In this document: piece after piece, positions 45,011 to 54,240 of the stretch
Layout: every line of letters starts with the position of its first letter
Position numbering within the stretch: the first letter of the stretch is position 1
Origin: Acinetobacter larvae
GTDB taxonomy: Bacteria; Pseudomonadota; Gammaproteobacteria; Pseudomonadales; Moraxellaceae
Length of the DNA: 64,000 bases
Direction of reading: 5' to 3'
Assembly: GCF_001704115.1 (NCBI RefSeq)
Contig: NZ_CP016895.1
Location: forward strand, 2,542,001-2,606,000
Position numbers and translations under genes: made by a program
Notes under the pieces: generated by a model
Seen by the model: only the letters and a program-made list of their open reading frames with translations
Told to the model about the DNA's origin: nothing
The model's database searches: none

Positions 45011-45342
45011 AACAACCTGTATAACCTTAAGAATACTGTGTCATAACACAGCAAATCTAGTGCAAAATATAGTTCAGCTATTTTATAAAATAATTATCAT
45101 GGATATAAACTTTTTAAATAAAAAATAACATTTTCTGGTGATGCTTGGCTTTAAATCGTCATTTAAGCACCAATCACGCACATGATCATCAACATCATGC
45201 TTTACAGTCTGCGGCACCTCATATGCCAATCCGCCTTGTGTCTGTACAGTTCACGCATGATAACGATTCAAAAATTGACAATTTTTAAATGATCGTTTAA
45301 AAACATAATCTATCACAACGCTTGTATGCAAGGAGCCTATGC

Positions 45343-46128
45343 ATGACACAAATTGGTCAAGTCACGACTGAAACACGTGATCATATTTTTTGTATTGGAT
45401 TAGATCGTGCTGCAAAACGCAATGCTTTTGATAGCCATATGATTCTAAGCTTATCTCAAGCATTAACCCATTATGAGCGTGATCCCGAATTACGTTGTGC
45501 TGTGATTTTTGCACATGGTGAGCACTTTAGTGCTGGTCTAGATTTACTTGAATTGCAAGACAAAATTTCAACTGGTATCTTCCAGTTTTCAGCCGAACAG
45601 ATTAACCCATGGGGTACATCTGGGCTACAACGCTCTAAACCCGTGGTCGTTGCTGTGCAAGGCACCTGCTATACCGCAGGCATTGAACTGATGCTCAATG
45701 CAGATGTGGCCATTGCCAGTGATGATTGTAACTTTTCACAAATGGAGGTGTTACGTGGCATTATGCCTTTTGGCGGTGCTACGGTCCGTTTTGTACAAGC
45801 TGCCGGTTGGCAAAAAGCCATGCCCTACTTGCTTACAGGTAAAAATTTTGATGCGCAGACAGCATGGTCACTCAATCTAGTCTCTGAAGTCGTTGCAAAA
45901 GGTCAGCAATTACAACGTGCTTTACAAATTGCCGCAGAAATTAGCCACGCTGCTCCTCTGGCGGTACGTGCATTACTGCATTCAGCACAGCAAGCGCTGG
46001 CACAAGGACCAGATGCCGCTTATGCCGCACTTGATCAAAGTATCTTGCCGTTATTTCAATCACAAGATGCGCAAGAAGGTGTTATGGCCATGTTAGAAAA
46101 GCGTGCGCCGCTCTTTCAAGGGCGCTAA
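45343..46128 (+). CDS. Enoyl-CoA hydratase/isomerase (crotonase) family protein
   Basis: 261 residues from ATG 45343, chosen because AAGGAG ends 6 nt before it and the longer frame begins with TTG. The crotonase oxyanion segments are 'CAVIFAHGEHFSAGLDLLEL' and 'VQGTCYTAGIELMLNADVAI'. The catalytic Glu seen in hydratases is not at its classic place ('MEVLRGIMPFGGATVRFV'), so isomerase or another crotonase activity is possible. The alpha/beta hydrolase gene follows in the same direction. Confidence 0.82.
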   Translation: MTQIGQVTTETRDHIFCIGLDRAAKRNAFDSHMILSLSQALTHYERDPELRCAVIFAHGEHFSAGLDLLELQDKISTGIFQFSAEQINPWGTSGLQRSKPVVVAVQGTCYTAGIELMLNADVAIASDDCNFSQMEVLRGIMPFGGATVRFVQAAGWQKAMPYLLTGKNFDAQTAWSLNLVSEVVAKGQQLQRALQIAAEISHAAPLAVRALLHSAQQALAQGPDAAYAALDQSILPLFQSQDAQEGVMAMLEKRAPLFQGR

Positions 46129-46272
46129 CGATAACCCACAATCGAGATACTAAGCAGTAAAAATATCTACAGCACAGACTATATCTACTACAGCATATAA
46201 AGCATATACAGCAGTAGATCAACTATAGCGTCAGCCTCAAAAGCCTGAACAACAAAAAGCAAAGGACTTTAT

Positions 46273-47190
46273 ATGCAAAATTCTGACTCCACCGCAACTG
46301 ATTCATCTGTACAGTCATGCCAATTTTATGCGGCAGATGCTTATCCCTTACAGGCGCTTTATTATCCCAGTGCAACACCGTGCCAAGCACGTTTAATTAT
46401 TGCCAGTGCAACCGGTGTGCCACAACAGTTTTATCGTCGTTTTGCTGAATATGCTCGTCAGCAAGGTTTTGATGTGCTCACTTTTGATTATCGTGGTATT
46501 GGACTGTCCGCACCAGCAACATTGAAAAATTTTAAAATGGATTATTTAGATTGGGGGAAATTAGATTTAGCTGCGGCAATTGATTATTTTTATGGTAAAG
46601 ATATTCCACTTTTTATCATCGGACATTCATATGGCGGACAAGCGCTAGGACTCTGTCCGAATCATGATAAAATCAGTGCCTATTATACCTTGGGCACGGG
46701 TGTGGGCTGGGCTGGTTATATGCCCTGGCCAGAACGAATGAAAGTCAATGTGTTCTGGAATATGGTCTTTCCGCTGATGGCTGCCAAAGATGGTTATATT
46801 GCATGGAGCAAGCTCAATATGGGCGCCGATCTCCCCTTGGATGTTTATAAACAGTGGCGCCAATGGTGTAAAAGTTCTGAATATTTTTTTAATGACCCCA
46901 TCCGTGGACAGCAGTTACAACAGCAATTTGCACAAGTCAAAATGCCAATCTTTGCATTGACCGCCAGTGATGATGAATGGGCAATGGCAAAATCGAGAAA
47001 TGCCTTTGCCAAATATTATCGTCAAGCAAAGGTACAATGCCTCGATATTCAACCCGCACAATTTAAACTAAAACACATTGGTCATATGGGATACTTTCGT
47101 AAAGATGCTCACTTGCTCTGGGCGCAAATACTCGGTACATTGCGCGATGTCATTGCTAAACAGCCCAAGCCGCAGTGTGCGATGCGCTAG
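46273..47190 (+). CDS. Alpha/beta hydrolase
   Basis: 305 residues with the nucleophile elbow 'IIGHSYGGQAL' (Ser119), 'TFDYRGIGLS' and a late His in 'LKHIGHMGYFRK'. AAAGGACTT before the ATG supports the start. It resembles serine-aminopeptidase-S33-type hydrolases of unknown substrate. Between the crotonase and the TetR gene it may belong to a small lipid-catabolic group. Confidence 0.82.
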   Translation: MQNSDSTATDSSVQSCQFYAADAYPLQALYYPSATPCQARLIIASATGVPQQFYRRFAEYARQQGFDVLTFDYRGIGLSAPATLKNFKMDYLDWGKLDLAAAIDYFYGKDIPLFIIGHSYGGQALGLCPNHDKISAYYTLGTGVGWAGYMPWPERMKVNVFWNMVFPLMAAKDGYIAWSKLNMGADLPLDVYKQWRQWCKSSEYFFNDPIRGQQLQQQFAQVKMPIFALTASDDEWAMAKSRNAFAKYYRQAKVQCLDIQPAQFKLKHIGHMGYFRKDAHLLWAQILGTLRDVIAKQPKPQCAMR

Positions 47191-47322
47191 TTTCTATGCG
47201 TTAGCTTTCTATTCACTGGTTTCTAGCCCTGATGCCTATAAACCAGTTCTCTATAAGCGAACTCGCTGTAAACTAGTTTTTAACTTTATAATCTTTTATT
47301 TTGATAAGCTGTAACCCATATT

Positions 47323-47907
47323 ATGCGCCCAGCCAAACTAACCCAAGAGCAAATTATCCAAAAATGCGCGCTATGTTTTAAGCAACATGGCTATCATGGT
47401 ACCAGTATGCAAATGCTGGCAGAGGCGTGTGGTTTAAGCAAGGGCGCATTTTATTATTATTATCGTAATAAACAAGATTTAATCAGCGATATTCTAAACA
47501 GCTTACATCAACACTTAGCCACCACAGTCTTTGCAATTGCTGAGCAAAAACAACGCTCATCACTGCAACGTTTCCAAGAGATGCATCACTACGCCAAAAT
47601 CTTTTTTAGTCAGGGCGAAAAAGGTTGCTTAATGGCTATTATTTCCATTGAAGCACTTTATGCAATGCCAGCATTATTAGCACCTATACAACAGTTTTTT
47701 GCCGATTGGCAAACAGCCATGTTGCACTTATATACAGCGCATTATCCCCCAGTAGAAGCTGAACGATTGGCAAAAATGGCCATTGCTGATTATGAGGGAG
47801 CAATTTTAATGTTCCGCCTCAACCGTGATCTAGATTATATCGATCTTATTGAACAACGCTTTATACAACAACTTAGCGTGCCTTTATATACTGCAACTAC
47901 GCCGTAA
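47323..47907 (+). CDS. TetR-family transcriptional regulator
   Basis: 194 residues: HTH 'CALCFKQHGYHGTSMQMLAE' and 'CGLSKGAFYYYYRNKQDLIS', then a ligand-binding helical domain. It probably controls the crotonase/hydrolase genes upstream, by position only. Confidence 0.9.
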   Translation: MRPAKLTQEQIIQKCALCFKQHGYHGTSMQMLAEACGLSKGAFYYYYRNKQDLISDILNSLHQHLATTVFAIAEQKQRSSLQRFQEMHHYAKIFFSQGEKGCLMAIISIEALYAMPALLAPIQQFFADWQTAMLHLYTAHYPPVEAERLAKMAIADYEGAILMFRLNRDLDYIDLIEQRFIQQLSVPLYTATTP

Positions 47908-48066
47908 TCATCAACACAATATATAAAACGTCATTGCATTAATCTGCACGGTACACTCATTGGCATAGTACAAGCAAAACCAATTGGCACAGGCATTAAC
48001 CTCTTGTTGCAATGGTTTGCTGAATAATGGAACTATTCCTTAAAATAGCAGTGCGATACTGTCCAC

Positions 48067-48684
48067 CTAAGGATTAAGTTTAGTGCCAATGAGCTTAAGT
48101 GCAAAACCAATAAAAATTACACCACTGATACGGTCTAGCCTACGAATCACTGCACTTTGTTTTAAATATTGTGCCAAAGGTTGTGTTAAGGCAATGAGAC
48201 AAAATGCCCAGATGATACTCAGTACAATATGGATAAACACCAAACCCATCGTCCACATAAATACTGCATGCTGTGCTGGGATAAACTGCGGTAAAAAAGA
48301 CAGGTAAAATAATCCCACTTTGGGATTTAATATATTGGTATAGAACCCTTTAAGCCACCAATTTTCCTGATGCGTGACTGGCTGATCTCCCCGCAAATGA
48401 TGACGTGGTTTTAAAATACATTGCAATCCCAACCATGCCAAATATGCTGCGCCCAAATATTTTAATACCACAAAAGCCAATGCAGAGCTGGCCAAAATAG
48501 CACCCAAGCCCACTGCAACCAGCAAGCCCCAGACCATACAGCCCAGATTAATTCCCATGGCAGCTTTTAATGCATCACCTTTACTTTCTAATGCAGCTGT
48601 TCTAAGAATGAGCGTGGTATCTAGACCTGGGGTGATGGTCAATAGCGTAATAGCGACCAAGTAAGGCAATAATATACTCAACAT
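48067..48684 (-). CDS. LysE/RhtB-family amino-acid exporter
   Basis: 205 residues, about six membrane segments. 'ITLLTITPGLDTTLILRTA' and 'GDALKAAMGINLGCMVWGLL' are the LysE/RhtB N-terminal motifs, followed by 'VVLKYLGAAYLAWLGLQCIL'-like helices. Starts 4 bp after the SMR gene, so both form one operon. Confidence 0.9.
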   Translation of the reverse strand: MLSILLPYLVAITLLTITPGLDTTLILRTAALESKGDALKAAMGINLGCMVWGLLVAVGLGAILASSALAFVVLKYLGAAYLAWLGLQCILKPRHHLRGDQPVTHQENWWLKGFYTNILNPKVGLFYLSFLPQFIPAQHAVFMWTMGLVFIHIVLSIIWAFCLIALTQPLAQYLKQSAVIRRLDRISGVIFIGFALKLIGTKLNP

Positions 48685-48688
48685 CTAT

Positions 48689-49033
48689 TTAATGCCCTGC
48701 TGTACTCGAAAATAAATTAATTACCACGACACCACAAATAATTAAGGCGATACCGCACAGAGCAGCAAAATCGAGACTTTGTTTAAAAACAAAAAATCCA
48801 ATAATGGCGGTTAGGATAATCCCGACTCCAGCCCAAATGGCATAGGCAATACCCAGAGGAATCACCTTCACGACTTGTGACAGTAAATAAAAAGCAATAC
48901 AAAAACAAATGACCACAATCAAAGATGGCACCAGCTTGGTAAAACTATCGGACTTGACCAAAAAAGTCGAACCGATCACCTCTGACACAATCGCAATCGC
49001 CAGCAAGATATAAGCCATTAATAAAGAATTCAT
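48689..49033 (-). CDS. SMR-family multidrug efflux protein (EmrE-like)
   Basis: 114 residues with four membrane segments. 'LLAIAIVSEVIGSTFLVKS' carries the conserved Glu14-like residue, and 'IPLGIAYAIWAGVGIILTAI' is the SMR signature. It acts as a dimer exchanging protons for cationic drugs or guanidinium. It is similar to, but not the same as, the AbeS protein of A. baumannii. The 49034-49337 spacer contains no gene. Confidence 0.93.
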   Translation of the reverse strand: MNSLLMAYILLAIAIVSEVIGSTFLVKSDSFTKLVPSLIVVICFCIAFYLLSQVVKVIPLGIAYAIWAGVGIILTAIIGFFVFKQSLDFAALCGIALIICGVVVINLFSSTAGH

Positions 49034-49337
49034 GACACAGTCTCAAGATATCAGCACAGCCATCGATCGCATTAACAGCCAATAATGCCATCGCTCACTC
49101 ATACACTTAGAAAAAAGAAATTACAGCAGCGCAAAGTACAAAAGAGCCAAGGCAGTTGTCAATGCTTTTCTCATCTATAGCAGTCTTGCTTTCAAATACA
49201 ACAGTCTTACAAATTTTGAGCAAAGTCCGTGAGGGTTCAATCAGATCACCCATTCACGGACCAAGGCTATAGATATAAATACGGGTTTAGATCACAAAAT
49301 AGCATGACATTCATAAGCTATCAGCCCTATAGCATTC

Positions 49338-51455
49338 TTAAAATGCACGGCGAATACTCAGACCTAAGCTGACATTACGACCATCGGCAGGCTCAAAAAA
49401 ACGTTGATTGCCATCATTTACAATAACTGAGCCCACATAATCTTTGTCAAACAGATTATCAACACGCGCAAAACTATTGAGCGTCCAATCTTGATTACGC
49501 CAGACATACCCCACATAAGCACCTGCAACAGTATAACTAGGCGCTTGATCAGAATTCATATCATCTACAAAAAGTTTATCCATATAACGGATATCTAAAC
49601 CCGCCTGTATTCCCTGTTGCGGTTGCCACGCCACACTGGCAAAGGCTTGGTTCTTGGCAATACCAGGAATATAAGTGCCTTTTGTAATCAATGCTTTACT
49701 ATTAGTAGCAGGAATATCAGCAGCAAAAGTTGCATCAAGATAACTATAACTGGTACGCAGCTTTAAATCCTGCCATACGTCTTTTTGCCAAGTTAGCTCT
49801 ACCCCTTGACGTAAGGTTTTATCAGCATTGCGGAAAGTACTACGCCCAGCATTGGCGTCATCGGGAACAATGTCATTTTTAGTATTGGTCTGGAATACTG
49901 CAGCTGTAAATAAACCATAAGGGTTTTGGGATTTTAATCCCCATTCATAAGTATCACTGGATGATGCTTGTAAATCAAAATTCATACCAGAGCTACCAAC
50001 CGTAGGATAAGCCATTTCAGTAAAGGTTGGTGTTTCAAAACCTTGGGCATAACTGATGTAACTATACAAGGACGGTAAGATATTCCAGCCCAATGCCACT
50101 GAAGGTAAAACCTTATCATAGCTTTGTCGACCACTGTCATCGCCATTGCCAGCTCGAATATAATGATCCGCAGATTTATAATGGACATTACTATAACGCA
50201 GACCCGCATTGAAATGCCAAGCTGGCAAAAACTGCCATGATGCTTGTACATAGGGGTCTAAATTCCATAGGGTATTTTTTTCATCACGGCGTAATTGACC
50301 TTTCACACCATAATGCCCATCAGCATCAAAGTTTTCATAGCCTTTGCGATCTTCCTGCATGGCATCATAGGCTAAGCCTGCAATGATCGTGGTATTGGGC
50401 AGCCAATCGGTATTTTTCCAACGTAAATCTACGCCATAATAATTGCGATCAAAATCGATTACCCCACCAGCATGACGCGGGTTTAATTGCGGTTTTTGCG
50501 GAATAGACTGGTATTGTTGTACCTGTCGGTTACCCAAATAAGCCATGCTATACAGCTCATTATGGGCATCAATCGGTTTAGTCCACGTTAGACCCGTTTG
50601 AGTTTGTAAAATAGTTTTACGAACGTCAAATGCTTTTAAAGTACTTGCTTGTTGTTTGCGATCTGCTTTCCAATCTGCGCGACTCAGCCCAGCTGCATCG
50701 TCGGCACGAATATCTACATGATTCAATACCCAGTTTATTTTACTGCCATCATCTAAGTTCCAAGTCAATTTTGCATTGTGTAAGGCTTTTCTTGCAGCAC
50801 TATGTTCACGATAACCATCTGTATCAAAATAAGAAGAGCTAATTACATAAGCAGGTTGACTCGCTTGATCGGACCCGCCTTGTAATTGCACATTGAGCTG
50901 TTGTTTGCCGTGACTACCGCCCACATAACCCAGTTGTAGGCTATCGCGACCTTGTCCTTCTTGGGTTTGGGTTAAGATCGTACCACCAGATGAGTTCCCA
51001 TAAATCGAAGAAAAAGGTCCACTCAAGACTTCTAACTGACGCAGGCTATTGAGGTCAATATTCGAACTTTGCCCCTGACCATCTGGCATGGTGGCTGGAA
51101 TACCATCAACATATAAACGAATCCCCCGCACGCCAAAAGTTGATCTAGCACCAAATCCACGCATGGAAATTTGCAAGTCTTGTGCATAGTTTTCGCGATT
51201 ATTGACTTGCAAACCAGCAATGCCTTGCAACTGTTCTGACAAATTAACATTGCTTTGCTGTTGTGCCTTATCATTTACTATTTTTTGCACAGATGCTGGT
51301 GTGGTTAATAAATCTTGGTGGGTCGGTACGGCATGAATTTGAATAATAGGTAATTCGAGAGGCTCTGCGAATGCAGATAGTGTCATGACCTGAAATATAA
51401 TACTGGTCAATAATACCGGTTTGAATGGTAATTTATACAGCTGATTTGATTTCAC
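49338..51455 (-). CDS. TonB-dependent receptor, YncD/PqqU-like
   Basis: 705 residues from a GTG preceded by AGGA. Signal peptide of about 30 residues (cut near 'SAFA-EPLE'). The plug domain has 'VNLSEQLQGIAGLQVNNREN', 'YAQDLQISMRGFGARSTFGV' and 'LYVDGIPATMPDGQGQSSNI', nearly word for word the E. coli YncD sequence as I know it; the barrel matches too ('NAGLRYSNVHYKSADHYIRA', 'DNLFDKDYVGSVIVNDGNQR'). YncD (PqqU) imports the cofactor PQQ across the outer membrane. A PQQ-dependent glucose dehydrogenase gene lies 2.8 kb away. No clear Fur box is seen upstream. Confidence 0.88.
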   Translation of the reverse strand: MKSNQLYKLPFKPVLLTSIIFQVMTLSAFAEPLELPIIQIHAVPTHQDLLTTPASVQKIVNDKAQQQSNVNLSEQLQGIAGLQVNNRENYAQDLQISMRGFGARSTFGVRGIRLYVDGIPATMPDGQGQSSNIDLNSLRQLEVLSGPFSSIYGNSSGGTILTQTQEGQGRDSLQLGYVGGSHGKQQLNVQLQGGSDQASQPAYVISSSYFDTDGYREHSAARKALHNAKLTWNLDDGSKINWVLNHVDIRADDAAGLSRADWKADRKQQASTLKAFDVRKTILQTQTGLTWTKPIDAHNELYSMAYLGNRQVQQYQSIPQKPQLNPRHAGGVIDFDRNYYGVDLRWKNTDWLPNTTIIAGLAYDAMQEDRKGYENFDADGHYGVKGQLRRDEKNTLWNLDPYVQASWQFLPAWHFNAGLRYSNVHYKSADHYIRAGNGDDSGRQSYDKVLPSVALGWNILPSLYSYISYAQGFETPTFTEMAYPTVGSSGMNFDLQASSSDTYEWGLKSQNPYGLFTAAVFQTNTKNDIVPDDANAGRSTFRNADKTLRQGVELTWQKDVWQDLKLRTSYSYLDATFAADIPATNSKALITKGTYIPGIAKNQAFASVAWQPQQGIQAGLDIRYMDKLFVDDMNSDQAPSYTVAGAYVGYVWRNQDWTLNSFARVDNLFDKDYVGSVIVNDGNQRFFEPADGRNVSLGLSIRRAF

Positions 51456-51773
51456 GTTGCATCCTTATGCTGGATAATCGTGATGTTTCGAATAGGAAGC
51501 ACCAACAGAATAAATAAGCGATTGAGACGTGAGAGAATATTAAACTGCAATGAGTACAATAAATGGCGCAACCCATTATCAATAAAAGCAGATATCTTTA
51601 ATCAAAATTTGTTGATCAACAATCTTTGCTCAACAAAATTGCGCTTGGGTCTCGGTGAGCGCTAGCGTAGATGATTCAACCATTGCTCCAATTGCTGATC
51701 CAATCGTTACGCGAATCATTGATCCAATCATTTAATATTCATTGGGCTGGAATTGATATGAGCCCTCACGATA

Positions 51774-51800
51774 GCTTAAAATCAGTTATTGATTTTAAGC
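51774..51800. terminator. Hairpin in the spacer between ALDH and TonB receptor genes
   Basis: 11-bp perfect arms 'gcttaaaatca'/'tgattttaagc' around 5 nt. The 51466-51928 spacer holds no supported gene; it also has short 'attgatccaatc'-like repeats near 51690-51730. Confidence 0.5.
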
Positions 51801-51928
51801 CTCTCAGTGACTTTAAATTATAAACGTGAAATGCACAGCATCGTTAATATAAATTAATATATTAAGCCATTTTTATATAAAATACCGGTACGCGAACGTT
51901 TATTCGCGCAATATTCAGTACAGTTTGA

Positions 51929-53356
51929 TTATTTTAAAAAGACTTTTAAGATAATATCGGCAATCCGTCCAAAGGGTGCACGCAACAAGCTAGCAGTATG
52001 CCAACGACCTTGTTCAAAAATACCTTTGGCATGACTTAAACGCCGAAAACCTTCAATACCATGGTAAGCACCTAAACCACTACTACCAACACCGCCAAAA
52101 GGTAAATCCTCTTGTGCATAATGCGTTAAGGTACCATTGACCGTCACATTACCAGAAGTCGTCTGCGATAATACTTTAGATTTTTCCTGTTTATCATGAC
52201 CAAAATAATATAATGCCAGTGGTCTGGGTTTACGGTTAATATAAGCGATTGCTTCATCAATATGTGCATAGCGCTTAATCGGCAGAATGGGACCAAAGAT
52301 TTCATCTTGCATAATCTGCATCTGCTCATCAGCCTCTAAAACCAGTGTCGGGGCAATGGTATTTATACGTTGCTCTGCTTCATGCGGACGAATGCCCACC
52401 TGTAAAATATGTGCGCCTTGCGCTTTGGCACCGTCTAGCAACTGTTGTAAACGTTGATGATGTTGTGCATTAATAATCGAAGTATAGTCAATACTACTTG
52501 GACCCTGCGGATACAATTGTCGTGTTGCATGATCAAAGGCTTTAACAAAGGCATCGACGTCTTGTTCTGGTAATAACACATAGTCAGGTGCGACACAGGT
52601 TTGCCCTGCATTTGCCAATTTGCCATAGGCAATCGCCGTCGCAACGCGGTTTAGATCTTGATCTTTCGAGATCAGAACAGGAGACTTACCCCCCAATTCT
52701 AAAGTCACGCCAACCAAGTTTTCACTGGCTGCACGCATCACCGCACGCCCCACCGAAGTACTGCCGGTAAAGAGTAAATGATCGAAGGCTAAACTGGAAA
52801 AAGCTTGTCCAACATTGTGATCACCTTGTACAACAGCCACTTGTTTTTCTGTAAAAATCTCTGCTAAAAGCGTTTGTAATACTGCACTGGTGCGTGGGGT
52901 AAATTCAGAGGGTTTAATCATAGCGCGATTCCCCGCTGCCAACGCCGTTGCCAAAGGCATCAGCGCCAAAGAAAAAGGATAATTCCACGGCGACATAATA
53001 CCAATCACCCCCAAAGGTTGATATTCAACACGTGCACGACCAAAACGCATCGCCAAAGCCACTTTACGTGGCGATGCACGCATAAAACGTCTTAAATTTT
53101 GATATAAATAATCAATGCCCATCACCAAAACCATCACTTCCATGATCAATGTTTCATGTTCTGAGCGATGACCAAAATCTGCACAAATGGCTTGACTAAT
53201 CTCATGTTTTTTTGCCAATACCGCTTGGCGTAATTTTCTTAAGTCTCGACGGCGCTGCAGCAAGGTTGGCGCGCCTTCCGCAATAAAGGCATCGCGCTGC
53301 ATCTGTAAAATTTGCTGCAAGGCAGGCTGATGGCTGGTTGAAGTATTGTCTTGCAT
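51929..53356 (-). CDS. Coniferyl-aldehyde-dehydrogenase-like aldehyde dehydrogenase
   Basis: 475 residues from ATG 53356 (GGAG 7 nt upstream); a longer frame would start inside the operator repeat. ALDH marks are 'GVIGIMSPWNYPFSLALMPL', 'FTGSTSVGRAVMRAASENL', 'GVTLELGGKSPVLI' (catalytic Glu) and 'YGKLANAGQTCVAPDYVLLP' (catalytic Cys). The C-terminus has a hydrophobic helix ('APFGRIADIILKVFLK'). This branch oxidises aromatic or long aliphatic aldehydes with NAD. It shares a symmetrical operator with the divergent TetR gene. Confidence 0.92.
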   Translation of the reverse strand: MQDNTSTSHQPALQQILQMQRDAFIAEGAPTLLQRRRDLRKLRQAVLAKKHEISQAICADFGHRSEHETLIMEVMVLVMGIDYLYQNLRRFMRASPRKVALAMRFGRARVEYQPLGVIGIMSPWNYPFSLALMPLATALAAGNRAMIKPSEFTPRTSAVLQTLLAEIFTEKQVAVVQGDHNVGQAFSSLAFDHLLFTGSTSVGRAVMRAASENLVGVTLELGGKSPVLISKDQDLNRVATAIAYGKLANAGQTCVAPDYVLLPEQDVDAFVKAFDHATRQLYPQGPSSIDYTSIINAQHHQRLQQLLDGAKAQGAHILQVGIRPHEAEQRINTIAPTLVLEADEQMQIMQDEIFGPILPIKRYAHIDEAIAYINRKPRPLALYYFGHDKQEKSKVLSQTTSGNVTVNGTLTHYAQEDLPFGGVGSSGLGAYHGIEGFRRLSHAKGIFEQGRWHTASLLRAPFGRIADIILKVFLK

Positions 53357-53364
53357 GCTAAACT

Positions 53365-53431
53365 CCAATGTTGACACTGTAATCATTTATTGCTTTCATT
53401 TTATACAGAAAGTTTACAGTGTCAACATTGG
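53365..53431. promoter_or_regulatory. 18-bp perfect inverted repeat, probable TetR operator between ALDH and tetR
   Basis: Arms CCAATGTTGACACTGTAA (53365-53382) and its exact complement (53414-53431) are 31 bp apart. Each arm contains TTGACA. On the minus strand the right arm provides a -35 (53425-53420) with TAAAAT as -10 (53403-53398) at 16 bp, a good ALDH promoter; the left arm then sits in the ALDH leader. This is the layout of a repressor site. Confidence 0.8.
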
Positions 53432-53471
53432 TTTAAAATTTTATTTGATTTGAAGTCTTATGAGGTAACCC

Positions 53472-54101
53472 ATGGCCAATCAACAGGAACGTGCTTATCA
53501 TCATGGTGATTTAAAAAATGCCATTATTACCACTACCTTAGAGATGTTGCATGAAGGAAACAGCTGGGACTTTACCTTAAGAGAAGTTGCCCGTCGTGCA
53601 GGTGTAAGCCATGCAGCGCCTTATAAGCATTTTCAAGATAAATCAGCTTTACTGGCTGAAATCGCACTGCTTGGTTTTGATCGTTTATACCAGCAGCTGA
53701 GTACTGCACAGATCAAAACTGGGGCAACACTCAGTACAGAAATTTTAATATTGGCACAGCATTATTTACAATTTGCACGAGAAAATCCTGCTTTATATCG
53801 TTTAATGTTTAGTGCTATAGATGAGCATACCAATCGTGTTCATTTAAATGAACGCGCACTTTCACCGTTAATGATTGTGCTTAAACTCTTAGAACGCGGT
53901 CAACAATCCGGCATCATTCGCCAACATGATGTACAAGGACAAGCAACTGCTTGTTGGGCACAGCTACATGGTCTTGCCTTATTACACATGAATCGCTTGT
54001 TGCTGCCAGAAAAAGTAGGTGAGCATGCGATAGAACATGCGCTCCACACCCTATTACATGGTCTACTTATTACCCCGGTTTCAGCGTCCAATCTACCTTG
54101 A
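53472..54101 (+). CDS. TetR-family regulator, divergent from ALDH
   Basis: 209 residues. HTH: 'DFTLREVARRAGVSHAAPYK' and 'HFQDKSALLAEIALLGFDRL'. The C-terminal domain resembles the WHG/TetR_C_33 type ('ARENPALYRLMFSAI'). TGAGGTAA precedes the ATG. Position and the perfect inverted repeat suggest it represses itself and the ALDH gene and responds to an aldehyde or related ligand. Confidence 0.92.
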   Translation: MANQQERAYHHGDLKNAIITTTLEMLHEGNSWDFTLREVARRAGVSHAAPYKHFQDKSALLAEIALLGFDRLYQQLSTAQIKTGATLSTEILILAQHYLQFARENPALYRLMFSAIDEHTNRVHLNERALSPLMIVLKLLERGQQSGIIRQHDVQGQATACWAQLHGLALLHMNRLLLPEKVGEHAIEHALHTLLHGLLITPVSASNLP

Positions 54102-54177
54102 ATTACGACGAAGGTGCGACCTATCTTTAATCCACCGCATGACTTAAACCGTATGTATTATGCCCATTAGACCAAAA

Positions 54178-54206
54178 AAAACTGCTCCTCATTTGGGAGC
54201 AGTTTT
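54178..54206. terminator. Bidirectional terminator between tetR and gcd
   Basis: 11-bp perfect arms 'aaaactgctcc'/'ggagcagtttt' around 7 nt, with A-run on the left and T-run on the right; it lies between convergent genes. Confidence 0.88.
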
Positions 54207-54240
54207 AGATTGAAATTAAACTCAATCAGATGACAATGCG

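Noticed and set aside
45085..45110. Fur box near 'ataattatcat'
   Set aside because: Too few matches to the 19-bp consensus and no iron gene immediately downstream.
51480..51665. 61-codon plus-strand frame opposite the TonB receptor promoter
   Set aside because: Basic random-looking sequence in the receptor leader; no support.
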